The translations under genes were made by a program, and so were the position numbers. The notes beneath the pieces were generated by a model. That model had not been told where the DNA came from and searched no databases. It saw only the letters and a program-made list of their open reading frames with translations. Of a DNA stretch of 64,000 nucleotides, positions 35,924 to 45,505 are shown piece by piece; the first letter of the stretch is position 1, and each line of letters starts with the position of its first letter. The stretch is taken from NCBI RefSeq assembly GCF_003627795.1, contig NZ_CP032687.1, forward strand, positions 124,001 through 188,000. The letters are read 5' to 3'. The DNA is from Rhizobium sp. CCGE531 (lineage in GTDB: Bacteria > Pseudomonadota > Alphaproteobacteria > Rhizobiales > Rhizobiaceae).

Positions 35924-38187
35924 GTCCGGTGCTCCCAGTTCTGGGCGCAGTCGTGTTTGATGACGTGCCGTGCAAAGGCGGCCTGACCGAGCGCTATACC
36001 CCCGTCATTGGGCGGGATCTGGTGCGGCAGGTAGGGCTCGAGGCCATGGTCGCGCAAGGCGCTGGAAAGACCTTCGGCCAGAATGCGGTTTGTGATGCAG
36101 CCGCCGCCGAGCATGATCGCTCGCGTGCCAGCCTGCGATGCACCAAGGGAAGCCCAATCGGCGAGGCCGCTGATCAGCGTGCCGTGGAATAGGTCTGCGG
36201 CCTTTCGGCGGCCAAGCTGCCGCTCCGCCAGATGGATGATGAGGGGTCGGAAATCAAGCAGGCCATCGGCGAGACTGTAGCCCCCGGCAAGACATTGGGG
36301 ATCATCGACGAGTGCTTCGAGTTCCATTGCTGCCTGCCCCTCGTAGCTCTGGACGAGGCGGACGCCCGCTATCGCAGCCACTGCATCGAATAGCCGCCCC
36401 AAGCTGGACGTATCGGCTGATTGCAAGCCGCGGGAAAACATCGCATCAAGTTGCGCGACACCAGGATGTCCGGGCCAAAGCGTGGCCGCAAGGTCGCGCC
36501 GGCGGGCGGCCTGAAGAGCGGCAATTCCCATGCGCCAGGGCTCCCGCGCGACCCGGCCGGCGCCTGGCGCCGGCAAGGGCAGAAGCGAAGAGAGCCGTCG
36601 CCAGCGAGGACCGTTGACGACCAGCATTTCGCCTCCCCAACTACTGCCATCGACGCCATAGCCGTGGCCGTCGAGTGCAAGCCCGAGGACCGGCCCGCCG
36701 GCATGATGTTCCGCCGCCACGGCCGCGACATGGGCGAGGTGATGTTGCACCGGCAGAAGCGGCAAATCCAAATGTTCCGCGATCCGCGCTGAACGAAAAT
36801 CCGGATGCAGATCGCAGGCAGCAAATTCGGGCCTGACATCAAGGATAGAGCAGAGATGCTCGAGGGCTTCCCGCTGGAATCTGATCGCTTTGACATTGTC
36901 GAGACCGCCGATGTGCTGCGACAGGAACGCTTCCCGGCCCCGTGTCACGCAGATCGCGTTTTTGAAGTCCGCGCCGGTGGCAATCACGCATGGGCCGTCC
37001 TCGCCAAGATCGACCGGCTCCGGCACAAAACCCCGGGCGCGCCTCAGAAAGCTCGGCGCGCCGTCAATTACCTGCATGACGGAATCGTCAGCGCGAATGG
37101 CAATGTCACGGTCATGTGTGACGATCAGGTCGGCAACCCCGGGAAGCCGATGCATGGCATCGTCATTATCTGATACGAGCGGTTCACCCTCCGGATTGGC
37201 GCTGGTCGCAATCAGAGCGGCGGGAGCGCCGGCCGCTTCTGCTGCAAACGCGGCAAACAACAGGTGGTGCACCGGCGCATGGGCGAGCAGCAGGCCGATC
37301 CGACTGAGGCCGGGAGCGATGAGCTTGGAAAGGTGATCACGCGCCTCGATAAGGACGATCGGGGCGGCGGTCGAGGCGAGCAAATCCTCTTGCGCCCGCG
37401 AGGGCCTGGCAAGTATTCGGGCTGTCTCAATGTCCGGCACCATGATCGCGAACGGCTTCTCGTCGCGCATTTTGCGTCGTCGGAGACGATCAATCGCCGT
37501 ATCATTGCGTGCGTCGCAGAAGAGCTGGAAGCCGCCGACGCCCTTGATCGCAATGATCTGGCCATTCATGAGCCGCGCGGAGACCTCCGCGATAGGATGG
37601 CTAAGCTGTGGGCCGCAAGCCGGGCAGGCGAGGGGCTCACTATGGAACCGCCGGCTTTCGGGGTTGGCATAGTCTGCGCCGCAGGCGCTGCACATCGGGA
37701 ACGCAGCCATCGAGGTCCGGCCGCGATCATAGGGGAGCGCACGGGTGATGGTGAAGCGCGGGCCACAATGAGTGCAGTTGACAAAAGGATAACCGAAAAA
37801 GCGGTTGTCCGGATCATTCAGTTCGTGCCGGCATTCGACGCAGGTGGCAGCGTCGGCGCCAATGCGCGTGGCGCCACGGCCGCCGACGCTTTCGAGGATT
37901 TCGAACGTTTCGTCGCCGGCCGGCTCCAGTTCCAGCTTATCGACGGTATCGACGCGGGCAAGCGGCGGCGCCTCCTTCCAGACGCGTTCCGCAAAGCAGT
38001 CGACAGCGGTGCCCTCGACCTCGATCAGCACGCCGGCGCTGTCGTTGAGCACGAAGCCGGTAAGCTGCATCATTCTCGCAAGCCTATAGACGAACGGCCG
38101 GAATCCCACCCCTTGCACGGCACCGCGCACACGCACTCGCAACCGCCGGACACGATCTTCCGCCATGGATGCCAAGGTGCTCACCAT
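35914..38187 (-). CDS. hypF: Carbamoyltransferase HypF
   Basis: HypF activates carbamoyl phosphate and transfers the carbamoyl group to HypE, the first step to the CN ligands. The 757-residue protein has in order an acylphosphatase domain (GAVQGVGFRPFVYRLA), two zinc fingers (CVECRHEL..CTHCGP and CSACGADY..CPACGP), a YrdC domain (KGVGGFQLFCDARN) and a Kae1-like domain with metal-binding HHLAHVAAV. Full length. Start 38187 lies two bases after the hypB stop; a second ATG 21 bases later is also possible. Confidence 0.95.
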   Translation of the reverse strand: MVSTLASMAEDRVRRLRVRVRGAVQGVGFRPFVYRLARMMQLTGFVLNDSAGVLIEVEGTAVDCFAERVWKEAPPLARVDTVDKLELEPAGDETFEILESVGGRGATRIGADAATCVECRHELNDPDNRFFGYPFVNCTHCGPRFTITRALPYDRGRTSMAAFPMCSACGADYANPESRRFHSEPLACPACGPQLSHPIAEVSARLMNGQIIAIKGVGGFQLFCDARNDTAIDRLRRRKMRDEKPFAIMVPDIETARILARPSRAQEDLLASTAAPIVLIEARDHLSKLIAPGLSRIGLLLAHAPVHHLLFAAFAAEAAGAPAALIATSANPEGEPLVSDNDDAMHRLPGVADLIVTHDRDIAIRADDSVMQVIDGAPSFLRRARGFVPEPVDLGEDGPCVIATGADFKNAICVTRGREAFLSQHIGGLDNVKAIRFQREALEHLCSILDVRPEFAACDLHPDFRSARIAEHLDLPLLPVQHHLAHVAAVAAEHHAGGPVLGLALDGHGYGVDGSSWGGEMLVVNGPRWRRLSSLLPLPAPGAGRVAREPWRMGIAALQAARRRDLAATLWPGHPGVAQLDAMFSRGLQSADTSSLGRLFDAVAAIAGVRLVQSYEGQAAMELEALVDDPQCLAGGYSLADGLLDFRPLIIHLAERQLGRRKAADLFHGTLISGLADWASLGASQAGTRAIMLGGGCITNRILAEGLSSALRDHGLEPYLPHQIPPNDGGIALGQAAFARHVIKHDCAQNWEHRTCA

Positions 38188-38189
38188 CG

Positions 38190-39058
38190 TCAGACTACCT
38201 GCGAAGCTTTCGCGATCCGGGCCGCCTCAGCCTCCAGCCAGAAATAGAACGCTTCCATGCCGTCGCCGCTGCGCGCAGAAACCGTGAGAGTGCGAAGGCG
38301 TGGATTGACGCGCAGCGCATTAGCGATGCAGCGCCCGACATCGAAGTCGAGATGCGGTAGCAGGTCGGACTTGTTGAGAATCATCAGGTCGGCGGCCGCG
38401 AACATGTCGGGATATTTGAGCGGCTTGTCCTCGCCCTCGGTAACCGAAAGCACCACGACCTTATGGGCCTCGCCGAGATCGAAAGCGGAGGGACAGACAA
38501 GATTGCCGACATTTTCGATGAACAAGACTGAACCGGGCTCGGGCGCCAGGTCCTCGACCGCGTGGCCGACCATGTGGGCGTCGAGGTGACAGCCCTTGCC
38601 GGTGTTGATCTGGATTGCGGAAACACCGGTCTTGCGGATGCGTGCGGCATCGTTGGAGGTCTCCTGGTCGCCTTCAATCACGCTGATCGACATTCGGTCC
38701 TTGAGGTCGTGATGGCGCGCACCAGAAAGCTGGTCTTTCCCGACCCGGGGCTTGAAACGAAATTCAGCGCAAAGATGCTGTCACGAACGAACCGAGCCCG
38801 GTTTTCGGCAGCATAGGCATTGTTTTTGGACAGGATGTCCTTTTCGATCTGGACGATGCGCTCCGGGTTCATGCCCGGGACATGCACGCCGGCAATCCGT
38901 TGATGATGTTGGAGCGCACCGTGTTCCGCGTAGTGACGATCATGAGGATGTCCATGATCGTGCAGGTGACCGCGATGATGATCATGGTCGCCTTGCGCGC
39001 CTGTCTTGCTCTTGCCATCTTCCAATGTTGCCATCTCGCAGCCGCATACCGTGCACAT
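38190..39058 (-). pseudogene. hypB: Hydrogenase nickel-insertion GTPase HypB, frameshifted
   Basis: HypB inserts nickel with HypA. The first frame has MCTVCGCEM, a His-rich region ([19 protein letters not shown]) and the P-loop SSPGSGKT, then runs out after LVRAIT; the second frame starts [20 protein letters not shown] and carries [18 protein letters not shown], the ILNKSDLL guanine site and the normal C-terminus. One base is missing near 38709 (ACGACC where ACGGACC is expected). The joined protein would be 289 residues. If real, nickel insertion would depend on another HypB copy or high nickel. Confidence 0.88.
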
Positions 39059-39399
39059 CAGATCACCTCCATGTCCTTGATCCTCAATTCATCGCCCGCC
39101 GTCGCCTGCACCTGATACCGCCCACAATCCGGGCAGGCGCCAAATCGCTCATCGAGGGGCACCGTCTTCCCACAATCGAGGCACCAGCCCTCGCCGGCGA
39201 TGCGGTTGATTTCGAGTGCGGCATGTTCGGCAATCGTCCCACGCCGCACAGCTTCGTAGCAGAACAGGAGCGAATCCGGATTGATATGGCTCAAGACACC
39301 GACATCGAGGCGGATCGATTTGACTGCGCTCGCACCATTTAGCTGCGCCATCTCGCAGACGATGGCGATCACACTCTCCATCAACGACATTTCATGCAT
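39058..39399 (-). CDS. hypA: Hydrogenase nickel metallochaperone HypA
   Basis: A 113-residue protein beginning MHEMSLMES, with the nickel-binding His2, and holding the zinc site CLDCG..CPDCG near residues 73-95. It partners HypB. ATG 39399 overlaps hupK by eight bases, and its stop overlaps the hypB start by one (TGATG). An FNR-type box lies within its coding sequence. Confidence 0.95.
   Translation of the reverse strand: MHEMSLMESVIAIVCEMAQLNGASAVKSIRLDVGVLSHINPDSLLFCYEAVRRGTIAEHAALEINRIAGEGWCLDCGKTVPLDERFGACPDCGRYQVQATAGDELRIKDMEVI
39281..39294. promoter_or_regulatory. Candidate FnrN/FixK box (anaerobox) inside hypA
   Basis: TTGATATGGCTCAA matches TTGAT-N4-ATCAA with one mismatch (C for A). 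It lies about 220 bases ahead of hypB. In Rhizobium leguminosarum the hypBFCDE operon has an FNR-type promoter within hypA, so position as well as sequence fits. Confidence 0.6.
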
Positions 39400-40501
39400 G
39401 CGCGGCATCGCGAACGTTAAGCTTGAACTCGACGCAGGGATCGAACAGAGCCGCGAGGCGATAAACTGACCGGGCTGCTGATTCATGAGCACCGATCCGC
39501 GATGACAGTAGGGTTTTGACAAATGGACCGGCCGGATGAAAATTCCATTCGGTCGGGGCCAGTATCCGGTAGGCGCAAAGTTTCCCGTTCGCGTCGATCT
39601 CGGCCTGATGATAAAGTCTGCCACGCCCACATTCCACCACGCCAAAGCCGCCGTCGCCGGGCACCGAACCACCGGCCATCAGTTCGGAAGGATCATTCTG
39701 GCCCTTGGCAAGATGCGCGAGTTGCTTCAAGCAAAGGCCAACGTCGCCTATGCGTGCCATGAAGCGTTGCCTAAGGTGCGGATCGTCTGGCCTGCTGGTG
39801 TCGCAATGCCGGGCATAAGCACCGGTTTCGACGACCCGACCGGCAAGATGCGGCAAGGCGCAGTAGTGCGCATCTTTGCAAAGATGGGCAATAACTTCGG
39901 CATCATCGGCGGCACTCAGCGGATCAGGGCGCCGGCCTGAAAAAGTTCGGTCGTCCTTGATATCTCGAAAAATCGCCGCGCAAGCCGTGCCATCCGGCGA
40001 CAATCCGTCGTCTTTCGAGATGCCGAGCCCCTCTGCTGCATCGGCAAGCCGCCGCGCGTTGGCAGCCAGGGCACTATGGTTCACTTTTTTCTCTCGCGAT
40101 TGGCCGATGATTGCCTGCGACGCGGCCAGGGCGCCGCGCAGATATTGGCCCGCGTCAGCCACCAGACGTAACGATATTGATGAGGGCCAGTGCAAAATCA
40201 GCGCCCTCAAAGTTTCGAATATCCGTTCGGCAAGCAATCCGGCCACCGCCGCGAGCTGCTCCTCGATGGGCATCGGTAGGCCGGCTGCATTCAGGATGGC
40301 AAGGCGCGCCGCCACCGATTGCGAATAGCCACAGAGCGAAAAAACCCATCCGACAAGCATGGGCGCCTCTTCCGGTCGATGGCCAATGAACATGCGTGCC
40401 AATTCTTGCGGGCGGTTGACCCTCACGTCCACGAAACAGGCAAGCGCTTGCGACACCGTCACATCGATCCGGATCGAGCCGGCGCTAAGGAGATAGGTCA
40501 T
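39392..40501 (-). CDS. hupK: Hydrogenase accessory protein HupK
   Basis: A 369-residue protein related to the hydrogenase large subunit but lacking its nickel cysteine pairs; the end [16 protein letters not shown] echoes the DPCxxC region of HupL. HupK is thought to act as a scaffold during assembly under oxygen. The start overlaps the hupI/J remnant stop (ATGA), and the stop overlaps hypA. Confidence 0.88.
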   Translation of the reverse strand: MTYLLSAGSIRIDVTVSQALACFVDVRVNRPQELARMFIGHRPEEAPMLVGWVFSLCGYSQSVAARLAILNAAGLPMPIEEQLAAVAGLLAERIFETLRALILHWPSSISLRLVADAGQYLRGALAASQAIIGQSREKKVNHSALAANARRLADAAEGLGISKDDGLSPDGTACAAIFRDIKDDRTFSGRRPDPLSAADDAEVIAHLCKDAHYCALPHLAGRVVETGAYARHCDTSRPDDPHLRQRFMARIGDVGLCLKQLAHLAKGQNDPSELMAGGSVPGDGGFGVVECGRGRLYHQAEIDANGKLCAYRILAPTEWNFHPAGPFVKTLLSSRIGAHESAARSVYRLAALFDPCVEFKLNVRDAAHA

Positions 40502-40932
40502 GCAACAAGCTCCCGAAGCGCTCGGAAAACCCTCCAACGCAGATCACGGCGCATGGGGCTGGCGGTTGGATGGGATGGCGGCGCGAGCGCAACGATGTTG
40601 AAAAATGCGCGCATCGCCTTCAACACCGTCCCCATCGTTTCAAACTCAAAGGCCATGAAAAACAGCAAGCAGGAATCAAAACCGCCAGTCGTCTCGGATT
40701 TTTGCCGGCGATGAATTCGATCACGCCTGCCCGCACATTCCGAGTCGTGCCTACAGCAGCCAAAATCATGAACCGTGGCGTCGCGACGATGCGGTCGTTC
40801 GCCCGCCGAATGCCAGCAAGCTCGTTTCCGAAGCGCCTTTCGCGGGCGCATAGACGTCCAGCATGTGCCGCCTTTCACCCTATCCTTATCCGAAACGGTC
40901 ACATGCGTGACGAGATTCTCGAAGCTGATCAT
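40498..40932 (-). pseudogene. Fused remnant of hupI (rubredoxin) and hupJ
   Basis: The 144-codon frame begins MISFENLVTHVTVSDKDRV, like the start of HupI rubredoxins, at the position hupI should occupy (four-base overlap with hupH). The rubredoxin C-x-x-C pairs are absent. The end, FEFETMGTVLKAMRAFFNIV with PPSHPTASPMRRDLRW, resembles the C-terminus of HupJ/HoxT proteins. The middle of both proteins is missing or scrambled. An internal deletion therefore joined the 5' end of hupI to the 3' end of hupJ. Confidence 0.65.
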
Positions 40933-41675
40933 TTGAAATAAGCCTCCTCGACATCACGCAGGCGCGCGGCGGAGTCGCGGAAATCCTCTTCAGTCGCGAG
41001 GGCGAGGGATGGGATGTCGACGATTTGCAGCATGTCGAGGACGATCTCATCCATGTTGTCGTAAAACTGTACGGACCAAACGTTTCGGGCCCCTGCTGCC
41101 GTCACGCGACAGGTGCGGTAGCCGCGTGATGTCAGTTGTACGGGACCGGCTCCGAGCGTGACCTGCAGGAAATTCACATCCTCGATGCTCATCGGAAACA
41201 ACGACAAAATGATAGCGTGCGCAGGATCGCCATCCCGGTACTGGACAATGCGGTCACCGATCTCGGTCAGCACCGGCATGACGTTCATAGCGCCAGGCGG
41301 CGCAGGTCCATGTGAGACCAAGGCCGGCAGCGCCGTGCAGGCCCTCCGCACCGTCATAGGAATCGGGCCGACCTCGATATATTCCGCAATGAGGTCGCCG
41401 GCGGGGTCGGTAAAGCGCATATGCCAGACGCCGGCCATAACCGCTTCCTTGAACTGCGCCAGGACCCCGGAGGGCAGCGCCGCTACCCCGCAAACCTCGC
41501 CCTTGCCGAGCGTCTGCGTGACCAATTTCTTGTCATCGTCGTCGAATTCGAAAATGTCGAATAGCTGCCCCGGCTGGCCGGCTTTTTGCACCGCAAGCGT
41601 TGCAGCAATGTCGGATATGAGCATTGCGGCTCGGCAGCTTCGGCCGTTTAGGGAGCCAACTGGGTAGGCTGGCAT
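40929..41675 (-). CDS. hupH: Hydrogenase accessory protein HupH (HoxQ)
   Basis: A 248-residue soluble protein of the HupH/HyaF family with two similar halves (AVLP-like PALVSHGPAPPGAMNVMPVL; PMSIEDVNFLQVTLGAGPVQ, YRTCRVTAAGARNVWSVQFY). It is needed for small-subunit maturation in rhizobia. ATG 41675 with GGAG is preferred over an upstream in-frame TTG. Intact. Confidence 0.9.
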   Translation of the reverse strand: MPAYPVGSLNGRSCRAAMLISDIAATLAVQKAGQPGQLFDIFEFDDDDKKLVTQTLGKGEVCGVAALPSGVLAQFKEAVMAGVWHMRFTDPAGDLIAEYIEVGPIPMTVRRACTALPALVSHGPAPPGAMNVMPVLTEIGDRIVQYRDGDPAHAIILSLFPMSIEDVNFLQVTLGAGPVQLTSRGYRTCRVTAAGARNVWSVQFYDNMDEIVLDMLQIVDIPSLALATEEDFRDSAARLRDVEEAYFK

Positions 41676-41950
41676 TGTCTGCTCCAAATCAGCGTGTAAT
41701 TCATTCTCGCACTTGGGATCTGCAAGCGGCGTACCAGTTGCTGAGAAAGATGGGTCGTATTGATCTGAAGGAAAATTCCGGTCGCGGTCTTATGCGGATG
41801 CGCACACGCGGCCCCGATGCTGAGGCAGCGCGTTACGCTTCGCAATATTCAGCAATCCGCCCGCAGCCAGCAGGATCGATCTCGTCCGTCTCCGGCTGCC
41901 CTTGGACAGTCCACATGAACATGTGGCCGACAAGGAAGAGGAGATTGCGT
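41676..41950. other. Gap where hupG would be expected
   Basis: Between hupF and hupH rhizobial clusters normally carry hupG. I find no HupG-like sequence in any frame of these 275 bases, only short shadows, so the gene appears deleted. Confidence 0.55.
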
Positions 41951-42265
41951 TCAGTTGAGAAATACGAACTGCCAGTTTTCCCGCAAATGCAACGGTAATT
42001 CCGGCTCGCGGGAGATAAGATCGGCAAATAGCGTTTCGAATGACCGTCCTTCGACCGCTTCAGCAAGACCGGCCAACGCATCGTCGATCTTGTGTGCTTC
42101 GTCGGCATCGAGCACCCGGATCGCAGATCCTAGATGAGTAAGAACGTACGTCCCAACCGGTTGCGGGCCGACCAGCACCATCGAAATCGCAAAAACCGAT
42201 CCGTGGCGCTCGCACTCCGCTGTAAATTCGCCACCAGTCACCTGCATCGGAATTCCTATGCACAC
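41951..42265 (-). CDS. hupF: HypC-family hydrogenase chaperone HupF
   Basis: A 104-residue protein starting with GTG: (M)CIGIPMQV, the HypC-family N-terminus with Cys2. GAGGGG lies upstream. The core GTYVLTHLGSAIRVLDADEA matches HupF, which stabilises the large subunit at high oxygen. A longer open frame upstream has no supporting ribosome site. Confidence 0.88.
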   Translation of the reverse strand: MCIGIPMQVTGGEFTAECERHGSVFAISMVLVGPQPVGTYVLTHLGSAIRVLDADEAHKIDDALAGLAEAVEGRSFETLFADLISREPELPLHLRENWQFVFLN

Positions 42266-42406
42266 AATCAGCCCCTCGATCTGCCTGGGTTCATGATATT
42301 GGGAACCGGAAGGGTTCTCGCGCGGGTCCTTGGGTTTTGGATGCAGCCGGCGAACAGGAACGCAACCGACGACTGCCTCGGTTGCATCGGAACCCCCCTG
42401 AACCAC

Positions 42407-42988
42407 TCAATTCGCCCGGTCCGCTCGCCGCTCGTAATGTGCAAAATCGATGTCGTTGGCGAGGAGAGCGGGCGCGGCGGTGCGGCGCGAACTGATGGCG
42501 ACGCCCCATCGCTCCAGGATGCCGGCGGCTACCATTACGGCGGCCGGGATTACGGATTTGACGGGCTCAGTCACCGGTCCGCCCCAGCTATCGAGGTCCA
42601 CCGGTTGGCAGCCGATCAGTGCGAGTCTTGCGGGATAGCGATCGAGAAGGTCGGCAGCGCTCAGAACTTCCTGGAAGCCTGTCTGGTGCAGGCTCATCTT
42701 TTTGGCGCCGGTGAATTTCGGCACGTCGTCATTCTCGACGATCTTCAGCGTGCCGGGCGCGAGACCGAAGTCGACCGCGTCGAATACAATCAGATGATCG
42801 GCTTCGGTGACATATTGCACGAGATAAAGGCCCTGGGTGCCGCCGTCGAGCACGGTGACGTTGGTCGGCACCGCATAGGCCTGGTGGAAGGCTTCGACAG
42901 CGCGGACGCCAAAACCCTCGTCCGCCCAGAGAATATTGCCAATGCCGAGCACCAAAACGTTCGGTTTGCGAGAGTTCGCTTCGTCCAT
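42407..42988 (-). CDS. hupD: Hydrogenase maturation endopeptidase HupD
   Basis: HupD removes the C-terminal peptide of HupL after nickel insertion. The 193-residue protein has GIGNILWADEGFGVRAVEAF with the nickel-sensing Glu, VFDAVDFGLAPG with the Asp, and SLHQTGFQEVL with the His. It starts one base after the hupC stop. The 141 bases to hupF lack hupE, which normally sits here. Confidence 0.93.
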   Translation of the reverse strand: MDEANSRKPNVLVLGIGNILWADEGFGVRAVEAFHQAYAVPTNVTVLDGGTQGLYLVQYVTEADHLIVFDAVDFGLAPGTLKIVENDDVPKFTGAKKMSLHQTGFQEVLSAADLLDRYPARLALIGCQPVDLDSWGGPVTEPVKSVIPAAVMVAAGILERWGVAISSRRTAAPALLANDIDFAHYERRADRAN

Positions 42989-42989
42989 C

Positions 42990-43703
42990 CTAGTCCTCGT
43001 TGTGCTTGGACAGCCGCTCGCCCGAAATCATCGACGAAACGATGCTCTGGCGGCTGACGATGTCCTCGCGTACCGCGATATAGATATGGATCATCACGAA
43101 GATCAGGATCACCCACATTCCCAGATGATGAAGGGTATGAACGGACTGGCTGTTCGGCCAGATGAAGAATACCCGACCAAACAGCCTGTATGCCCAGCTG
43201 TCGTGGCCGACGCTTTCGCCATAGAGCGCAAATCCGGTGATCACCATGAATGTCAGCGGCAGCGTGAACGTCACGAACATGACGAATTGCGACAGCGGAT
43301 TGTGGCCAGCATATTTCAACGCGCGTCCAGTAAGGAATGTGTAAACGCGCACCTCGTGCAGCCATTCGCTCCAGAACCGTCCGCTCCAGAAGGGAACGTA
43401 GAAGATTTGGCGTGCATGCACGTTGCCGACGAAGACCCAGTAGATTCTGAGGATCAGGGCCACGGCCAGGATCTGCCCGGCGGCGAAATGGACAAAACGG
43501 ATATAGCCCATCAGGAAATTGGCGCTCGCCTCGCCGGGTGCCGCCGCCAATGGGCTGCCGATGAAATAACCCGTCAGCGCCAGCGCCAGGATGGAGAAAG
43601 CGTTTATCCAGTGCCAGAGGCGAACGGGCGCCTCGTAGGCATACACGTTTTCGCGCTCGCTGGCGCGTTCGTCATCGGCGTTTGAGATAGCAGAGATGCT
43701 CAT
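42990..43703 (-). CDS. hupC: Hydrogenase cytochrome b subunit HupC
   Basis: A 237-residue b-type cytochrome with four membrane segments that anchors HupSL and passes electrons from hydrogen to the quinone pool. VRLWHWINAFSILALALTGY carries the first haem-ligand His; later segments add HFAAGQILAVALI and HTLHHLGMWVILIFVMIHIY. ATG 43703 has GAGGAGG upstream, eleven bases after the hupL stop. Confidence 0.94.
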   Translation of the reverse strand: MSISAISNADDERASERENVYAYEAPVRLWHWINAFSILALALTGYFIGSPLAAAPGEASANFLMGYIRFVHFAAGQILAVALILRIYWVFVGNVHARQIFYVPFWSGRFWSEWLHEVRVYTFLTGRALKYAGHNPLSQFVMFVTFTLPLTFMVITGFALYGESVGHDSWAYRLFGRVFFIWPNSQSVHTLHHLGMWVILIFVMIHIYIAVREDIVSRQSIVSSMISGERLSKHNED

Positions 43704-43714
43704 GATCGTCCTCC

Positions 43715-45505
43715 TCATCTGACTTGGACCTTGGCCATTTCCTGTCCGTCCGGGCTCATGATATGGGTGGAGCATGCAAGGCACGGATCGAAGGAATGGA
43801 GGGTTCGGAGGATTTCGAGCGGCTGCGACGGATCCGACATAGGCGTGTCAATCAGTGAGGCCTCGAACGCGCCGATATTGCCGTGCGGATCGCGCGGACT
43901 GCCGTTCCAGGTGGTCGGCACCACACATTGATAATTGTCGATCTTGCCCCCCTTGATCTTGATCCAGTGTGCGAGGGCGCCGCGCGGGGCCTCGGTGAAG
44001 CCGACGCCCTTGACCTCGCAAGGCCAAGTCTCCGGCTTCCATTTGTCGATGAAGGCGGTGGCGCTGTCGCCGGCCTTGATATTGGCGACCAGCTTGTTGT
44101 GGAAATAGCGCATCTGCCGGCCTGCCCAGACGGATTCGAGCGCGCGAGCGGCGGTACGCCCTAGTGTCGAAAATAACGCCGCGGTCGGCAGGCCGAGGTC
44201 CTTCAGGACCTTGTCGACGGGATCCTTGAATTCTGCCTTGCCCTGGGCGTAGCCCAAGACCCAACGGGAAAGCGGGCCGACTTCCATGGCGTGGCCGCGC
44301 CAGCGCGGCGCCTTGATCCAAGAATATTTTCCGCCTTCGTCCAGCTCTTGAATGTTGGTCTTGGTGCCCTTGGCATTCGGCCCAAGCTCGTAATGCGGCA
44401 CGGTGACACCGTCCCAGGGATGCAAGCCCTTGGCCTCGTCCGGATATTCGTACCAGGAGTGACTGACGAATTCCTGGATCTGCTCTGGATCGGAATGGTC
44501 GACTGGCAGGACTTCGTTGAAATTGCCATTAATGATCGCACCGCGCGGAAGCTTCAGGCTCGCCTCCGTGTAGTCATTTGCGTGTTCCGGCACGTCGCCA
44601 TAGGCAAGCACGTTCTTGCCCGACAACCCGCCGCCGAACAGCCAATCCTTGTAGAAGGAACCGATCGCCATGATGTCCGGTAGGTATACCTTCTCGTTGA
44701 ACTCGATCAGCTGGTCGATCACCGACGAAATTTGGTTTAACCGTTCCATTGTAATCGCGCCGACGGCTCCCGTGCCGTCGAGGTTGATCGGACAGGGCAC
44801 TCCGCCGACCAGCCAATTCGGATGCGGATTTTTCCCGCCGAAGATCGTGTGGATCTTGACGATCTCCCTCTGGAAATCGAGGGCTTCGAGATAGTGTGCT
44901 ACGGCCATCAGGTTCGCTTCAGGCGGCAGCTTATAGGATAGATTGCCCCAGTAGCCGTTCTTGAATGGACCAAGCTGGCCGGATTGGACGAACTTTCTCA
45001 GCCGTGTCTGGATGTCTTTGAAGTAGCCCGGCGAAGACAATGGCCAATCGGACACCGATTGGGCAAGCGCCGAGGTGGCCTTCACATCGGCCGTGAGGGC
45101 AGATATGACATCCACCCAGTCGAGCGCATGCAGGTGATAGAAATGCACGACGTGGTCATGAACCTGCAATGCCAGCTGCATGAGATTGCGGATCGAATTG
45201 GCGTTTTCCGGAATGGTTATGCCGAGCGCATTTTCAACCGCCCGCACCGATGTGAGCGCATGGGTTCCGGTGCAGACGCCGCAGATCCGTTCCGTGAAAG
45301 CCCAGGCATCGCGTGGATCGCGATTTTTGAGGATGACTTCAATGCCTCGCCACATTGTGCCGGTGGAAACGGCATTGCGGATGATATTGTCCTCGTCGAC
45401 ATTGACCTCGACCCGCATGTGGCCTTCGATGCGGGTTACAGGATCGACCACAAGACGCTTGCCGGAATTGTCGAGCGTGAAGCCATCTGGCGTTTGGATG
45501 GTCAT
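43715..45505 (-). CDS. hupL: Uptake hydrogenase large subunit HupL
   Basis: The catalytic subunit, 596 residues, usual length. The N-terminal nickel motif is [16 protein letters not shown] (RxCGxC) and the C-terminal one DPCLACSTH, followed by a 15-residue tail that HupD removes. Both cysteine pairs are intact. It starts with an ATGA overlap with hupS. Confidence 0.97.
   Translation of the reverse strand: MTIQTPDGFTLDNSGKRLVVDPVTRIEGHMRVEVNVDEDNIIRNAVSTGTMWRGIEVILKNRDPRDAWAFTERICGVCTGTHALTSVRAVENALGITIPENANSIRNLMQLALQVHDHVVHFYHLHALDWVDVISALTADVKATSALAQSVSDWPLSSPGYFKDIQTRLRKFVQSGQLGPFKNGYWGNLSYKLPPEANLMAVAHYLEALDFQREIVKIHTIFGGKNPHPNWLVGGVPCPINLDGTGAVGAITMERLNQISSVIDQLIEFNEKVYLPDIMAIGSFYKDWLFGGGLSGKNVLAYGDVPEHANDYTEASLKLPRGAIINGNFNEVLPVDHSDPEQIQEFVSHSWYEYPDEAKGLHPWDGVTVPHYELGPNAKGTKTNIQELDEGGKYSWIKAPRWRGHAMEVGPLSRWVLGYAQGKAEFKDPVDKVLKDLGLPTAALFSTLGRTAARALESVWAGRQMRYFHNKLVANIKAGDSATAFIDKWKPETWPCEVKGVGFTEAPRGALAHWIKIKGGKIDNYQCVVPTTWNGSPRDPHGNIGAFEASLIDTPMSDPSQPLEILRTLHSFDPCLACSTHIMSPDGQEMAKVQVR

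Noticed and set aside
37264..38247. 327-codon plus-strand frame opposite hypF
   Set aside because: Antisense shadow of the zinc-finger and acylphosphatase regions of HypF in high-GC DNA.
41690..41950. hupG remnant
   Set aside because: All three minus-strand frames were read; none shows the thioredoxin-like HupG pattern, only the shadow of hupF.
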